Source: Pseudeuparius sepicola (taxonomy: Eukaryota; Arthropoda; Insecta; Coleoptera; Anthribidae). Taken from it: 64,000 bases of DNA. The position numbers were made by a program, and so were the translations under genes. Location of the stretch: the NCBI GenBank assembly GCA_963920635.1, contig OY987298.1, forward strand, positions 67,291,949-67,355,948, in the 5' to 3' direction. This document shows, in pieces, positions 29,291 through 40,089 of this stretch; within the stretch, counting starts at the first letter, position 1; every line of letters begins with the position of its first letter. Below the pieces are notes generated by a model. That model saw only the letters and a program-made list of their open reading frames with translations, was not told the origin of the DNA and did not search any database.

Positions 29291-31960
29291 TTAAGCAGCG
29301 TCCAAATCTGTCTCGATCGGTAAGGTGCAGAACTTCGTAAATGCACGTTTTACGAGTCCACTTGAAAGTTTAATAGTTGCTACTCTTGCGACTCCATCCG
29401 GCCCCGGATTGTGGCGATCTCAGCCCTTTTTGTTGGTGGTAAAAGTTGGCGAGCGGATTTGTATAGGGCGAGCCACAATATTCTTTTTAGTGTGGGCCTA
29501 AGGTGTATGACGGAAACACAGGGATAGTTTAATATGTATATTAAAATTAAATACGATACCGTACATTGGATTAACAAGATACAGTACAATAGGAAGTTTA
29601 AACACATGTGCAATAATTATTATTGAATAAAATTAAAAATCTATAAGTTCGCACAATGCTACACTCAAGATATCTGAAATGTGACCCCTTTCTAAGTAAC
29701 AAAATCCAAACGTTTCACAAGGTGCACTGATAAACAATAGAATTTAAAATAAGACACAAAACAATATGACAAAATGGTACAAATATATAACTATGGCATA
29801 AAAGAACAAACCTTCAGATTAAAATACAAAAATTGCAAAAGATTCCCCAAATAGAATAAAATTACTTGATTTCCTAAATAGAATAAAATTACTTGACTCT
29901 GTATAGCTTTGCTTAGGTTCCAGCACAAGTTCGTATAAGAATGTAATTCAAATTACTCGAAAATTCTGACATAAAATAGTTCCATTAAAAACAAGATTCT
30001 GATTTCAACCCCAAAATAATTGACCCTAAATAGTTTCCCAATTCCCTTACAATTTTCCCAATAAAAGTTACAAGATTATTTCTGTTTGAATAAATTAAAC
30101 TCTGACATCTACAGTGAAATAATATGGTTCAAAATAAATTCCCAAAAATTAAAAATGCACAATAAATTCAATTTCTCTAAAAGTTTCCAAAATAATTCAA
30201 AATTCAAAAATAAAAAGGCAATTCAGACACAAAGGAATCAAAACACAAATATTCGGCTTTTTGGTCAGCCCAAACTTACGGCGGTGCTAGGAGAGTATTT
30301 CTTTCTTGATTTTCTTCATTTTTACTGGGTGACTGGCTGGCTGCAGGGGTGGCCACCTGCCCTCTTCAGTCGGGCAGGGGTTCCCCTGGCATCTGGTGGA
30401 GGCTCGATTAGCACTGTCCGTAGGTCCAGTCGGGCGCTCTTTTATATCATTTGTCGCGACGCGCGCGCAGCGCAGGGTGAGGTGATCTGCTTCTGGAGTT
30501 CCGCGTGTAACCTTGACACGTGCGGTCGGGAGATCTCCATAGGAACGGATGGTTTTAAGTTTTAGGAATATGAATATTGGGGCCTCTCTAGGATATACTG
30601 TAGGAATATTATAGTTTTAAATATTCTGGCCTTATGCGCTGGTCTGGGCATTACAGGATGAAGAGCGACGATTCTTCCTAACTGCCACTGTAACTGCGGC
30701 GTATGGTCATCTTTGACAACAACCAACGAACCGAGTTGAACTGACTGTTGATGAGTCACTTTCCATTTAGTACGCAGCTGCAGCTCACTGACAAATTCAC
30801 GGGCCCAACGTGTCCAAAATTGTTGTTGAGCTTGTTGCAATAATTGGTATCTTGATAATCTTGATACCGGGATGTCTCGTAAATCAGGATCAGGTAATGC
30901 TGTTGATGTTCGTCCGATTAAGAAGTGAGAAGGGGTAAGAGCAGAAAGATCTAAAGGATCGGAAGAGATAGGGGTTATAGGTCTCGAATTAAGAATACAT
31001 TCTACCTGTGATAAAATAGTACTGTATTCCTCAAACGTTAATTTTTTAGTGCCTAGTACTCTTAATAGGTGTTTCTTTGTTGATTTGACGCCTGCTTCCC
31101 ATATTCCCCCAAAGTGTGGCGAAAAGGCGGGTATGAAGTGCCAGTTAACACCATTATTTGAAACATTCTCTTGTAAAGGCGAAGAATTTTCCTTTAAGAA
31201 ATTTTGAAGTTTGATGAGCTCCCTGTTGGCTCCTATAAAATTTGTACCGTTATCCCAATACCTACATACTTTCAGGTTTTCCGTGTCGTGAGCAAAATCT
31301 TCGAAATGCAGCAATAAAAGCCTCCTTTGTTAGATCTGTTACTAACTCCAGATGAATGGCTTTTGTTGCAAAACAAATAAGTAACGCTACCCAAGCCTTT
31401 ACTATTTTTGCCCCATGACCAACTCTGTTTTTTAGTAAAACTGGCCCAAAATAATCCACCCCAGTGGCATGAAATGCTGAAGTAGGTGTTACTTTGGGTT
31501 TTGAAAGAACTCCCATTATAGGTGAGTGCGGCGCAGGGTTGCAACGGTAACAACGAATGCATTTATGCACAATTTGTTTAGCTAAATTTTTCCCTGACAA
31601 AGCCCAAAATCGTTCCCTAACAGAGAAAAGTAACTGCTGTGGCCCTGCATGGTAAAGCCTTAAATGTTCGGCTAGAAATACATGTTTGACGTCGTATGAA
31701 AAGTTTGATAATTGCAAACGACCACCTACACGTAACACGCCTTTGTCATCGATAAACGGGTTCAAAGAAAGGAGTTTTGAATTCTTATTCAGTGGTTTTC
31801 CTTTTTTAAACAGTGTAACTCATCTGAAAATGAATCTTGTTGTGCCTGTTTAGTGAGAAAAGTTAAAGCATTTGATAGTTCTATAGCGTCTAATGGATCA
31901 AGTGTTATCTTAGTAGATTCGACTTTGCAATTAAAAATACGCAGTTACGCGTTGAAGTCT
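29291..31960 (-). pseudogene. BEL/Pao pol, integrase region, split and frameshifted
   Basis: On the minus strand, 31960-31765 gives the stretch before integrase (TLDPLDAIELSNALTF). Then come the zinc-binding H..C..C block (HKCIRCYRC), the catalytic core with GVDYFGP, WDNGTNF and PHFGGIWEAGVKS (D, D, E), and the C-terminal DUF5641-like part (ALTPSHFLIG, LQLRTKW..). The gene stops at GRIVALHP where a solo LTR interrupts it. It resumes at 29405 with GPDGVARVATIKLSSGLVKR and ends CTLPIETDLDAA-stop at 29291. Frameshifts lie near 31290 and 31790 and probably near 31940. RT and RNase H are absent. Confidence 0.88.
29410..30655 (-). mobile_element. Solo LTR nested in BEL pol, 4-bp duplication
   Basis: A 1,246-bp insertion reads TGTGGCGATC...GGGCATTACA on the plus strand, bounded by GGAT on both sides (29406-29409, 30656-30659). 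It splits the pol frame exactly at codon GRIVALHP|GPDG. TG..CA ends, a 4-bp duplication and a TATAAAAG motif on the minus strand (about 30441-30448) fit a solo LTR of an LTR retrotransposon. No internal gag-pol is present. The 159-codon plus-strand frame at 30086-30565 inside it is not supported as a gene. Confidence 0.8.
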
Positions 31961-31964
31961 AAAT

Positions 31965-33330
31965 AGTGTTCAAAATTTATTTTTTTACTACTAACCTGAG
32001 AAATCACCATTACTTACCTCATTCCTCTAATGAGAAGTAATATTTCTCTACCTAGGTAAATAATGATAATAAAAAACTACCTAGGTAAATAATGAAAAAT
32101 TTTCTATGTGACATTTAAAAATTAGTGTCATTTTATCAGCTTGACAACTGAACTCCCAGGCTACTTGATATTTTGAAGTATTTGAAAAAAGCGAGAAATG
32201 ACAAAAATATGGCAATATTTCAATGTTAGTAGTAAAAAAATTCTATATACACTTCGGTTGAGAAGGCCATTATTTACCTCGCCATTATTTACCTACGCGC
32301 CTCAGGATATAAAAATGCTCGGTAAATAATGGCTCACTTCTCAACCTATTAGGTGTATAATATACTATTATTATACTTCTTTGAAAACACAAATATTTCG
32401 TCTCATAACTCAAAACCTTAAAGCTCTGACTTATAAGTCGAAATAATGACGGTCAATATTTCGACTTATAAGTCGAAACTTTAAAGCTTCGAGTTATAAG
32501 TAAAAATTTTGGGTCAATATTTCGACCTATAAGTCGAAGTTTTAAAGTCGAAATTTTAGGAGCCGAACTAAAAAAAAATGCGACTGTCCCTTCTAGGCCT
32601 TCGTAGAAAACAGATAGTGACCCAGGATCGTGCGTTTAATTTTTTTGCATTATCGACAAATTTAAGGTGGGGGTAAGTTGCAAAGGTTAGGATTTTTCTT
32701 TTTTGAATAATGGGACATGGGTACCTTGGGAAACTCGAAATAAAAAAATAGTGACAGATTCAATTTTTTTCGATTGTTTTACTGTGTTGAGCTTTTTTTC
32801 CCCTCTTATCCCTAGAAAGGGTGGCCGCCTTGTCCTTTTTGAAGTAAAGCACGTGTAAGTCGACCATCAGAAACGCTTAAATTCTTTTTAAAAAAGTCCT
32901 GATTAAAAGATAGTCCGCTATTGCGCAAAACATACGAACTAAATCATTGATTCGCGAATGTTGGGCCATTTTTGTACTAACTGATATGATCAGATTGCAA
33001 TATGCTAAAGTAACATTATATGCGCCATCTAGAGGCATCTTAGAGGAATCGATATAGGCCGTTATTGCACATGATAGATTAATAAACATCCATGCAGCCT
33101 GTACTATTAACACAATAAGCGTTTTTTTTTCGAGTTGGGCCACTCTTGCACTAAACGCCTCAATTGTCCTTTGACTAGAAGAGGTAATTAAAAGTTTTAA
33201 GAAATTACAAAATAACTGGAAAATGCCTTTGCAATGGTATAAATAGGTATAACGAAATATTGAATATGAATCTCAACAATTAAAACGTTCTAAGCAATAA
33301 TTGAACGTGCATCTACTGAGATAAGATATT
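31965..33330. other. Interior of the BEL element, foreign or degraded sequence
   Basis: The region where RT and gag should be reads as unrelated DNA: a short inverted pair around TTTTTTTACTACTAAC (about 31978 and 32224), two copies of CTACCTAGGTAAATAATG, palindromic repeats (32390-32530), and a minus frame at 32877-33143 with two hydrophobic stretches (LIVLIVQAAWMFINL..). That frame opens further upstream (SSQRTIEAFSARVAQLEKK). I do not recognise it; a membrane-protein exon fragment is possible. Confidence 0.4.
32390..32545. repeat. Palindrome-rich tandem repeat, TTCGACTTATAAGTCGAA
   Basis: The perfect 20-bp palindrome TTTCGACTTATAAGTCGAAA (32459-32478) has imperfect copies near 32424-32443 and 32519-32540, each about 65 bp apart and linked by TTTAAAGCT and GGTCAATAT words. 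The spacing suggests a degenerate tandem array. Confidence 0.7.
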
Positions 33331-33338
33331 GAAGAAAG

Positions 33339-34032
33339 CATAGGCGCCGACTCCGCGGGTGCTCCGGGGCTCGAGCACCCGGCCAAAAATTTGGCTGGGT
33401 GCGGAGCACCCGGCCAAAAGTTTGGCCAGTTGTTGGAAGCTCGAGCAAAGGTGACAAGGTGACAAGGTGCCATGTTTAAGATCAACAATGAGTCAGAAAA
33501 GGTTGAATGATATTATGCTGTTAAATATTTATAAAGAATTAGCAGACATCATAAGCCTGGATGAGTTATGTGATGAGTTTACAAAAAAATCGCCCATAAG
33601 ACTAAGCACTTTTGCGTTATTTACGCACAGTTAGGTAACTAGTCGTTTTTTGTTTTTGTTTTTGTTTAAAGACCGCATCTTAAAATTCAGCGGACTCTCA
33701 TCCGCGAATCAGCTGCATGATATATATCTCCCTCTCATTTGTTTCCCTTTGGAGGAAGTAAGAAGTAAGAGACAGATATCCAGCTGATTCATCGGGATGA
33801 GAGTCCGCTGAATTTTAAAACGAGGCCTTTCATATGGAAATACCTTTATTTTATTTCATTCTATTTACGTTTTGTTTTTTTAATCATCAGGGTGATAACT
33901 GTTCGTTTTTTTGTTATGTACTTTTATTTTATATTTATAATAAAAAAAATGTTTTTTTAAAATAACATTTGGGGGGGGGGGGGGTTGTATACCTTGGGCA
34001 CCCAGCCAAATTTTGAGAAGTCGGCGCCTATG
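33339..34032. mobile_element. hAT MITE with 8-bp duplication GAAGAAAG
   Basis: Ends CATAGGCGCCGACT and AGTCGGCGCCTATG (14 bp perfect) are flanked by GAAGAAAG at 33331-33338 and 34033-34040. A run of 14 G lies 48 bp inside the right end. The interior contains a second inverted pair, AATTCAGCGGACTCTCATC at about 33683 against 33796-33816, which may be another nested hairpin element. No transposase. It sits in the BEL element. Confidence 0.92.
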
Positions 34033-34275
34033 GAAGAAAGTAATGAAAATGAAAAATCGGACTTCCAACGCCAACAAATTCCTCTTGGTCGACTAAATAT
34101 AAATATCTGCTATAAGCTTGAACACCAATGTATAGACCTTTTGTATCTGGACTGATATCTTCAATTATTGCGTAGTATTGCTGCTGGTGTTTTGGCGATA
34201 TTGAAACTCGTCTAAAACATTAGGTACCTACTTTAAAAGGTAAATGAACGGCAGATCCGGCTCGAAGGACCACTA

Positions 34276-34481
34276 TGTTGAATTGAACTATTTTTCGCTT
34301 ATATATAGGCTATGCCTATAATTCACTTGAACGTGAATTCTTGAATAATAAATACGACTTGGTCGTTTTACTTGGTATTGTTTTTTTTTCTGTCTTGTTG
34401 ACAATCTTGTTTATACCCGGTGTTGATAAGATACAATTAACATGGACATAATAAGTAAAATTATTGAACTAATATTAGACA
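34276..34481 (-). repeat. 5' LTR of the BEL/Pao element
   Basis: 206 bp, partner of 28952-29152. On its inner side is the TGGTCCTTCGAGCCGG motif (34252-34273, minus strand), placed where the primer-binding region is expected. Confidence 0.85.
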
Positions 34482-34694
34482 CTCATTAAAAAAAATACTA
34501 TGGCGTCTTTTTCATATTTTTACAAATAATACGCATATAACTTTTTAATGAAACAAGATATTAAAAATGTACTTACGAAAGTTTATCAGAAAAACGTGCT
34601 CTTTCCAAATATAAAGAGTAACAGGTATGGTTCTGGGAAAATTATATTTGATGGCGTCATAACCTGTATTTCCTAAATTCCTAAAAACTATCTT

Positions 34695-34836
34695 TTTGTC
34701 CCAAATGCAAGCTTGAGTAGTCCTACAAGAAACCCACAAGTCAAATTTTTACTGGCTGTTTTTGTTTGTCTATAATAATCCTGAGGCGTCGAGTTTGGGA
34801 CATCTGTATATTTTGTTTTTTGCTGTAAATTAACCC
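34695..34836 (-). repeat. Mariner-type MITE end, shared with 62551-62633
   Basis: Minus strand reads ACAGATGTCCCAAACTCG, then AAACAGCCAGTAAAAATTTG and ACTTGTGGGTTT. The same order occurs on the plus strand at 62551-62633. The opposite end was not found for either copy. Confidence 0.65.
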
Positions 34837-34839
34837 TTC

Positions 34840-35800
34840 TAATAGGTAGTTTCATTTTTGTAGCACAATTCAATTTTGTTCAAAAATAAAAAAATAATTA
34901 ACTACACATCTCCAATAACTGCAAATCAAAAATTTATGTTAGATAGGTATGACACTAGAGTGTGCTTGAACCAAATTTCAACTCGTTAACTTTACTAGTT
35001 TTAACAATATAGTATAGTGATATTTGCAGGGAGAAGTACATACGACGTTTCTCCAAAATCATAAAAGTTCAAATAAATTCTGAACAGTCAAACTTCGGAT
35101 AATCCTATATATGGGTTCAAGGTCATCCTGGTAATACCCCCTATCCACAGGCTTCGTTTGAAGTACTAACTATAGGACACCCTGTATATAAGTGACCAGA
35201 AACGCGATATACACCATGCTGATATTGTAATTTAGTGTCCTTAGAACAGCTGAGAAAATTATTAAAACCAATATCAAAATAAAAAAGTTATTGGAGGATA
35301 GGTAACCATTCACTTTTAGAGTTTAAGGTGCCCAATCTCAAAAAAATCCTCATAATTTGATACGAAGAACACCTGGGAGAGCCATGTATATAGAATTAAG
35401 GGACACGCTGTATATAATCAAGTACCAAATCCAAGTCTCCAATTATAAGACCAAAATTTCAATTTTGCAAATCTGGCACAACGATAATTATTTCTTTAAT
35501 GAGGTCTATCAGCAATGTTCCGTTTCCCATCCTTCACCCTCTATGTAGGTTTAATATTCGTCAATACAATAGAATACCTAGATAATACCAACAGACGGAG
35601 TGACCCAGTTTGACTGTGCGGCCGGTGGGGCGGGGGGAGGGGGGGATTGAACGGGAAGACCGAAGCAGACAACCCCGTTGCCCCGCTTGATCGACGACAC
35701 GGCGCGGATATCCAGAGGTCCCTCGATACGCTAATTGATTGTCTCCATGACGACTCGGTCGCATGTAAAATGTGACGGATAAACAAACCTATATATTTTC
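34840..35800. other. Transposon debris with a GC-rich island
   Basis: CCCTGTATA (35180) and CGCTGTATA (35407) words mark broken mariner-type ends. A GC-rich block at 35612-35770, including GGGGCGGGGGGAGGGGGGG, stands out from AT-rich surroundings. It is not coding in any convincing frame and could be a promoter or a piece of an LTR. Confidence 0.4.
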
Positions 35801-35801
35801 A

Positions 35802-36029
35802 ATGCACGGCAACTTAATGACAAAACATTCTGTGATTTTAGTGGGTATAGATGATAGATATTATTTTAGTATCCTAACAAACACGTCAGCAAACAAATGC
35901 GGTCTCTGTGTTTGCCGAGAAACCGCACAGAAGTTGGTGGTGTTGAATAAATTATTAATAAATTGGAAGACTGAAGAACCAAAAGGTATTGTTTGCATGG
36001 CACTTGTGATGTCTTTGTTAAGTTATTGA
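35802..36029 (+). CDS. Orphan 75-residue ORF beside a GC-rich island
   Basis: ATG at 35802 opens MHGNLMTKHSVILVGIDD.. and ends IVCMALVMSLLSY. It has a C-x-x-C-x-C cluster (KCGLCVCRE) and a hydrophobic C-terminus. It begins 30 bp after the GC-rich block. I recognise no family and see no splice partners; chance is quite possible. Confidence 0.22.
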   Translation: MHGNLMTKHSVILVGIDDRYYFSILTNTSANKCGLCVCRETAQKLVVLNKLLINWKTEEPKGIVCMALVMSLLSY

Positions 36030-36289
36030 GAGTTTTATTTCTTTATATAGGTACCTATATTTTTATGCACCTACATTTTTTTCTTCGTACAAAGTCAATC
36101 AAAAGTAACTGAAGAAATTTGGTAATTATTGCCCCTTTATCATTTACAATGAAGGTTTTCCTTTATTAGGTACTGTGTTTTTCTTAGTTAATTTAGTAGT
36201 AACACTTTTTTAATCACGTATGTAACTTTTCCCAAATTAAAAATTATCTGCCTCACATCATATTTTAGCCATTTGAATTTTTCTTTAGT

Positions 36290-36520
36290 TCTTTTTCTGT
36301 TTTTTTTTGCCTCTCTCTTCCAGCTGTACGTTTGACATCGTCCGTCCATCTCATTGGAGGGCGTCTTCTGGAACATTTTCCCATGTAGATATTCCTTTTG
36401 TGCAGCCTAACATTGGTCTCTTAATGGCATTTTGAGTGGTCTGTAGCTTCCTCGTTACATGTTTTGTCAAGGTCCAGGTTTGGGGGTCGCTGGTAAAACA
36501 CACTGTTCGCACAGCAACTT
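36290..36520 (-). pseudogene. Non-LTR retrotransposon (RTE-like) C-terminal remnant
   Basis: Minus strand reads DPQTWTLTKHVTRKLQTTQN and AIKRPMLGCTKG, then in a second frame RRPPMRWTDDVKRTAGRER. These are the conserved tail motifs of insect LINE reverse transcriptases (QTWTLTK..KL..TQ.AM.R.MLG; GRPP.RW.DD.....AG). The part between them is deleted, and the palm domain and endonuclease are absent. Confidence 0.7.
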
Positions 36521-36524
36521 CTCA

Positions 36525-37339
36525 GTCGAATGGAAATGTTTTGAAATTTGAGTTCACCTAATAAGTTTTCCAAATGAGACGCAAGCTAAATCATCTATTC
36601 ACCTCTACTGTTTTCACGCCCCAAAGTTATTAGGTATATGTGTCCAAGATAACCATATTCCACAACATTTTTCATATCTAATTAAAGCATATTCGAATAA
36701 TATGCCACAGAAGTTCTCAATCACTTTGATTTTTCAAAATAATGCCAAAATTGAATAACTCATTGACCCCAAAAACGTGGAAAATGACATATCATTCGCT
36801 ATTTTTAAATGCACTGCTTTCAACCACACCCTTTCTATAATAATATCAAAAATGTTCTATACTTACTAACAGTTATGTACTAATTACGTGGGCTAAAAAC
36901 TACTATAATGCATAAAACCCTTAATAAAACTAAATAATAAACCTTTCATCTCCCTATTTTTACCCTTTCCTTTGCGCGATTTCTCCCAAAGTCAAATACG
37001 TTTGTAATTTATCGTAGATAAAGATCCCCACCCTGACACTAAAATTTGTTTTGCTTGCGCTTTCTTGAAGCCACGATCATTTCCACCTGCTTCATGTGTT
37101 CTTCTGTATTACTTAATAAGTTGTCAATGGCCGTTCGATGTAGCTTTCACTGTTATTTAGCTCTGAAAATAGCCGAGCTTTTTATTCAAATGTTTTTTTT
37201 TATAGAACGCAAAGTAATTGAGAAAATTGAGGTGTTCCTCAGAGACAAAAAATTACCCTGCGGAAAATTCGAAACTTCTTTTGACAAACTTCTGATTAAA
37301 TAATGCGTAACATAATATTGTATTAAAAACAATGTAGAT
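36525..37339. other. Upstream intergenic DNA of Erk7
   Basis: AT-rich. An 85-codon plus frame (37046-37303) has hydrophobic and lysine-rich parts but no recognisable domain. No repeat identified. Confidence 0.4.
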
Positions 37340-37583
37340 AACATGTTAATAAGAAGTGCCGACTCGATCGCTGTTGTCTAGACCAACGCCACCTGTAGAA
37401 AGAATACCGACAGGTGGTGTTGGATGGCCGTGCGAGATGGGCCACCCACCCTTTATTTGATCTATGATGCGCAATCATTCGCACGTCACGATGACAAGCC
37501 AGATCGATCCGGGAATGTCTTCACCGAAGGGACCCTCATCATCCGACTGACCTTCCCGTAGGCTGTCTTGCGCGACGCGCGAC
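37340..37583 (+). promoter_or_regulatory. Erk7 promoter / 5' UTR region
   Basis: G+C rises sharply from about 37350 to the Erk7 start. An inverted repeat with two E-boxes lies at 37383-37423. CTTTATTTGAT at 37449-37459 is not a convincing TATA box. The start context GCGACATGGCA has a purine at -3. The transcription start cannot be fixed. Confidence 0.5.
37383..37423. repeat. E-box hairpin in the Erk7 promoter
   Basis: CCAACGCCACCTGT (37383-37396) and ACAGGTGGTGTTGG (37410-37423) are inverted with one mismatch and a 13-base spacer. Each arm contains an E-box of the CACCTG/CAGGTG type, bound by snail/bHLH-class factors in animals. It lies about 160-200 bp upstream of the ATG. Confidence 0.6.
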
Positions 37584-37843
37584 ATGGCACAGCCCAAAGA
37601 CAAGATGTCCGAGATCGACGAGCACATCATGAAGCGGTTCGACATCCAGAAGCGGCTGGGGAAGGGCGCCTACGGCATCGTCTGGAAGGCGGTAGACAGG
37701 AAGACCAAGGAGGTGGTGGCCGTCAAGAAGATCTTCGACGCCTTCCGCAACCAGACCGACGCCCAGAGGACGTTCAGGGAGATCATGTTCCTGCAGTCGT
37801 TCAAGAACCACCCGAACATCGTCAAGCTGCACAGCATCCACAG
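37584..37843 (+). CDS. Erk7: Erk7/MAPK15 exon 1: kinase N-lobe
   Basis: Atypical MAP kinase ERK7/MAPK15 is a Ser/Thr kinase of the CMGC group, linked in other animals to cilia, secretion and nutrient stress. Exons 1-7 (37584-37843, 40590-40796, 40863-41003, 43973-44112, 52211-52604, 57109-57302, 62687-62853) sum to 1,503 nt and join without a frame break to 500 residues. Exon 1 gives residues 1-86 and two bases of Arg87: [20 protein letters not shown], glycine loop GKGAYG (26-31), VAVKK with the ATP-binding Lys48, and the helix-C Glu66 in FREIMFLQ. It ends CACAG|GTATAG. Base composition is strongly GC, unlike exons 2-4. An ATG at 37605 is a less likely alternative start. Confidence 0.96.
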
Positions 37844-39879
37844 GTATAGGAGCGACCGAACGATCTCGGCCAATGTGTAGGATAGACGCGTCTTATTCGA
37901 TAAACCGCTATTCCAATATTTCAAACAAATTCTAAGTTAATAGGTATAACAAGGTAACAAGGTGCATTCAAAACCCATCGCTACCTCCGCTACCACTACC
38001 TAAAAAAAAATACCCAATTTGGTTGGTATCTCGTGACTGCAATTTTCGGAAGCCTTGGTAGTGCCACCAAGATTCCCAGTAGTCGGTAAGTCCAAGGGTA
38101 GGTTTTTCAATGCACCTCAGTAACTTTGTTTCTTCGAAAGAATATATGAAAATCGAATTTCTTGACTCTAGGTACAATTTTATAAATATAAGACGAACAT
38201 ACTCGTAGGTAGTACTCCATTCAAGTTCACCTCATTGCACCCCTTCTCAATCACCCGCTTTTTACACTAATGTAAAATATTTTCCCTACTAAAAATAATG
38301 ACCTATATAGTATGATTTTTTTTATAACTAGGTACCAACGTGATTTTTATTGTATCTTATTTTACGCGCCATAGAAAAAATATAAAAAAGAAAAACGTTG
38401 CAATTTTGGATAGCTAGGTGACGCTGAAAAAGAAATCGTCATCCATGGCCAACTTGTCTACTACTGTAAGAGATAGAAGAAAATTTTTATATACCGAAAA
38501 TAGACGGCTCCGAGAAAATCTTTATGCAACCGGGTGCTCAGATAGTATCAGAAAGTTGCACAGGGATTCAGCTCTCTTGAAGCTACGAATTTTTTTTTAT
38601 AGCCATTTTCTAGCTTATTTTGCGCCCCACAAAATAAACGTGACAACAAAATATTACAGTTTTGGACGGCTAGGCGACGGCGACGTTCAGATGGAAATGG
38701 ACATAGATGGCAAAATTTTTGCGCAATAATAAAAAAAACTCAAATCGACAAAAATTTTCATGGCCCCAAGAGAGCTGAAGACGCTATGCAATTTTCTGAA
38801 ACTATCTGAGTATCCGCTTACATATATACCTTTTGATTGCCATCAATTTTCAATATAAAAGTGTTCTTCTTTCTCTTATTATGATAAACATGCTACTGCT
38901 ACTAATAGTTTTGCCCGGTTTAAAGTTTTTTCATATTGCGCGACAAGTTAGTCATGAATGTCGTTTTCTTTTTCAGCGTCACCTAGAGGTACAAAACTGC
39001 CACGTTTTATTTCTGGGGGCACAAAGTAAGGAAGAAAATCACGGTGGTAAATTCCGCCAAATGGATTACCAAAATAACTAACTTTTTTAGCTTTACAGTA
39101 TTTGCTTGTTTACCCTATGCAGTTTTATTGTCTGGTATTGGTTGCCTAACGCGGCGCTTTATGTTATCTCACAAAACGACGCATTCAAATGCATTATCTA
39201 CATTTGCATTGCCAACCGTACAACGCGAAAGTCATTAATTTTCCGCCTGTCGCTATGAATATTATAAAGATATTTATAAATATATTATACCAAAGCAATC
39301 TATTGTCAAGTAGATTATGTTTCTTAGGTTTTTAGTAATGTCACCAGAAAAACCTTTAGTTTTCTAGCTATTTGGCATGGATTATAGACCTAAAAAAAAT
39401 CATCCTGTATTATACAGGGTGTTGCAATTAAATCAACATGTAGATATTGTAAATGGCGGTTGCTGAAGCGATTTTATAAAGAAAACAGAAAAATGAGGCC
39501 TTAAATGCCTAGTTAGACAAATTAAGTTTGATCGCATTGAAAATTGGAATTGTACTTCAAACAATGCGAAATGTCAAATCGATGTCACAGCCTATTAGAT
39601 TTAATTACAATAATCCATAGATAAAAAATGATATGCAATAGCATGTTAAAATATAATAATTTTACCCAAACACGGTGCATCCCAGTGCCATGACGCTAAA
39701 ATCTATTTTTGTGTAGAAACTTTAAAATGTCAAATGTTGTTATACGTGTGCAAAATTGCCTTTACGTACCTTTAAACGTATCGAAAACATTAAAAGGAAA
39801 CCACCTTTAGAATAGGTAGATATACGTCGAGAACTAAGCATTTTAATAATAAAATAATATTAATAACTCTAACCCTCAC
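37844..39879 (+). other. Erk7 intron 1, first part
   Basis: No gene. TAGGTGACGCTGAAAAAGAAA near 38413 has an inverted partner at about 38958-38985, and a related direct copy (TTTTGGACGGCTAGGCGAC) lies near 38662, so a diverged palindromic element of roughly 38370-39010 is likely. ACAGGGTGTTGCAATTAAAT at about 39415 is a lone MITE end. Confidence 0.45.
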
Positions 39880-40081
39880 CAGTGGCGCACCCAGAAAATA
39901 TGATTGGGGGGGGGGGGGGAATTTAAAAAGTTTGACGTATTGTATGTATTTTATTGTATGTATTTTATGATTAAAAGAAATTTCCAGGCCAGGTCTCGGA
40001 TTGGGAAAATAATTGCCGAGAGTCGCACATAGAGGACAGTACATCTACTAGAATTTTTTAAAATGAGAGGTCTGGCCACTG
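39880..40081. mobile_element. hAT MITE with 8-bp duplication ACCCTCAC
   Basis: 202 bp, ends CAGTGGC and GCCACTG, flanked by ACCCTCAC at 39872-39879 and 40082-40089. A run of 14 G lies 26 bp inside the left end. Lies in Erk7 intron 1. Confidence 0.88.
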
Positions 40082-40089
40082 ACCCTCAC

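Larger units (their letters stand above)
28952..34481 (-). mobile_element. BEL/Pao LTR retrotransposon, nested and degraded
   Basis: Two ~205-bp direct repeats that start TGTTGAATTG and end TTAGACA (28952-29152 and 34276-34481) flank the element. CTCAT, a 5-bp target duplication, lies outside both (28947-28951, 34482-34486). Next to the right LTR the minus strand reads TGGTCCTTCGAGCCGGAT, a sequence common downstream of the 5' LTR in insect BEL/Pao elements. Only the integrase end of pol survives. gag, protease and RT are gone or replaced. A solo LTR (29410-30655) and a hAT MITE (33339-34032) have inserted inside. Confidence 0.9.

Noticed and set aside
30086..30565. 159-codon plus-strand frame
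   Set aside because: Lies within the solo LTR 29410-30655 on the opposite strand to its promoter-like motif; low-complexity and unrecognised.
32877..33143. Hydrophobic minus-strand frame considered as an odorant receptor exon
   Set aside because: Two hydrophobic segments alone are not diagnostic, the frame sits inside a degraded BEL element, and no receptor motif is seen. Kept only as unassigned sequence.
37539..37849. Long frames in other phases over Erk7 exon 1, and similar ones over exon 5 (52224-52679, 52345-52575)
   Set aside because: By-products of GC-rich coding sequence; the exon frame alone carries kinase motifs and matches the splice phases.
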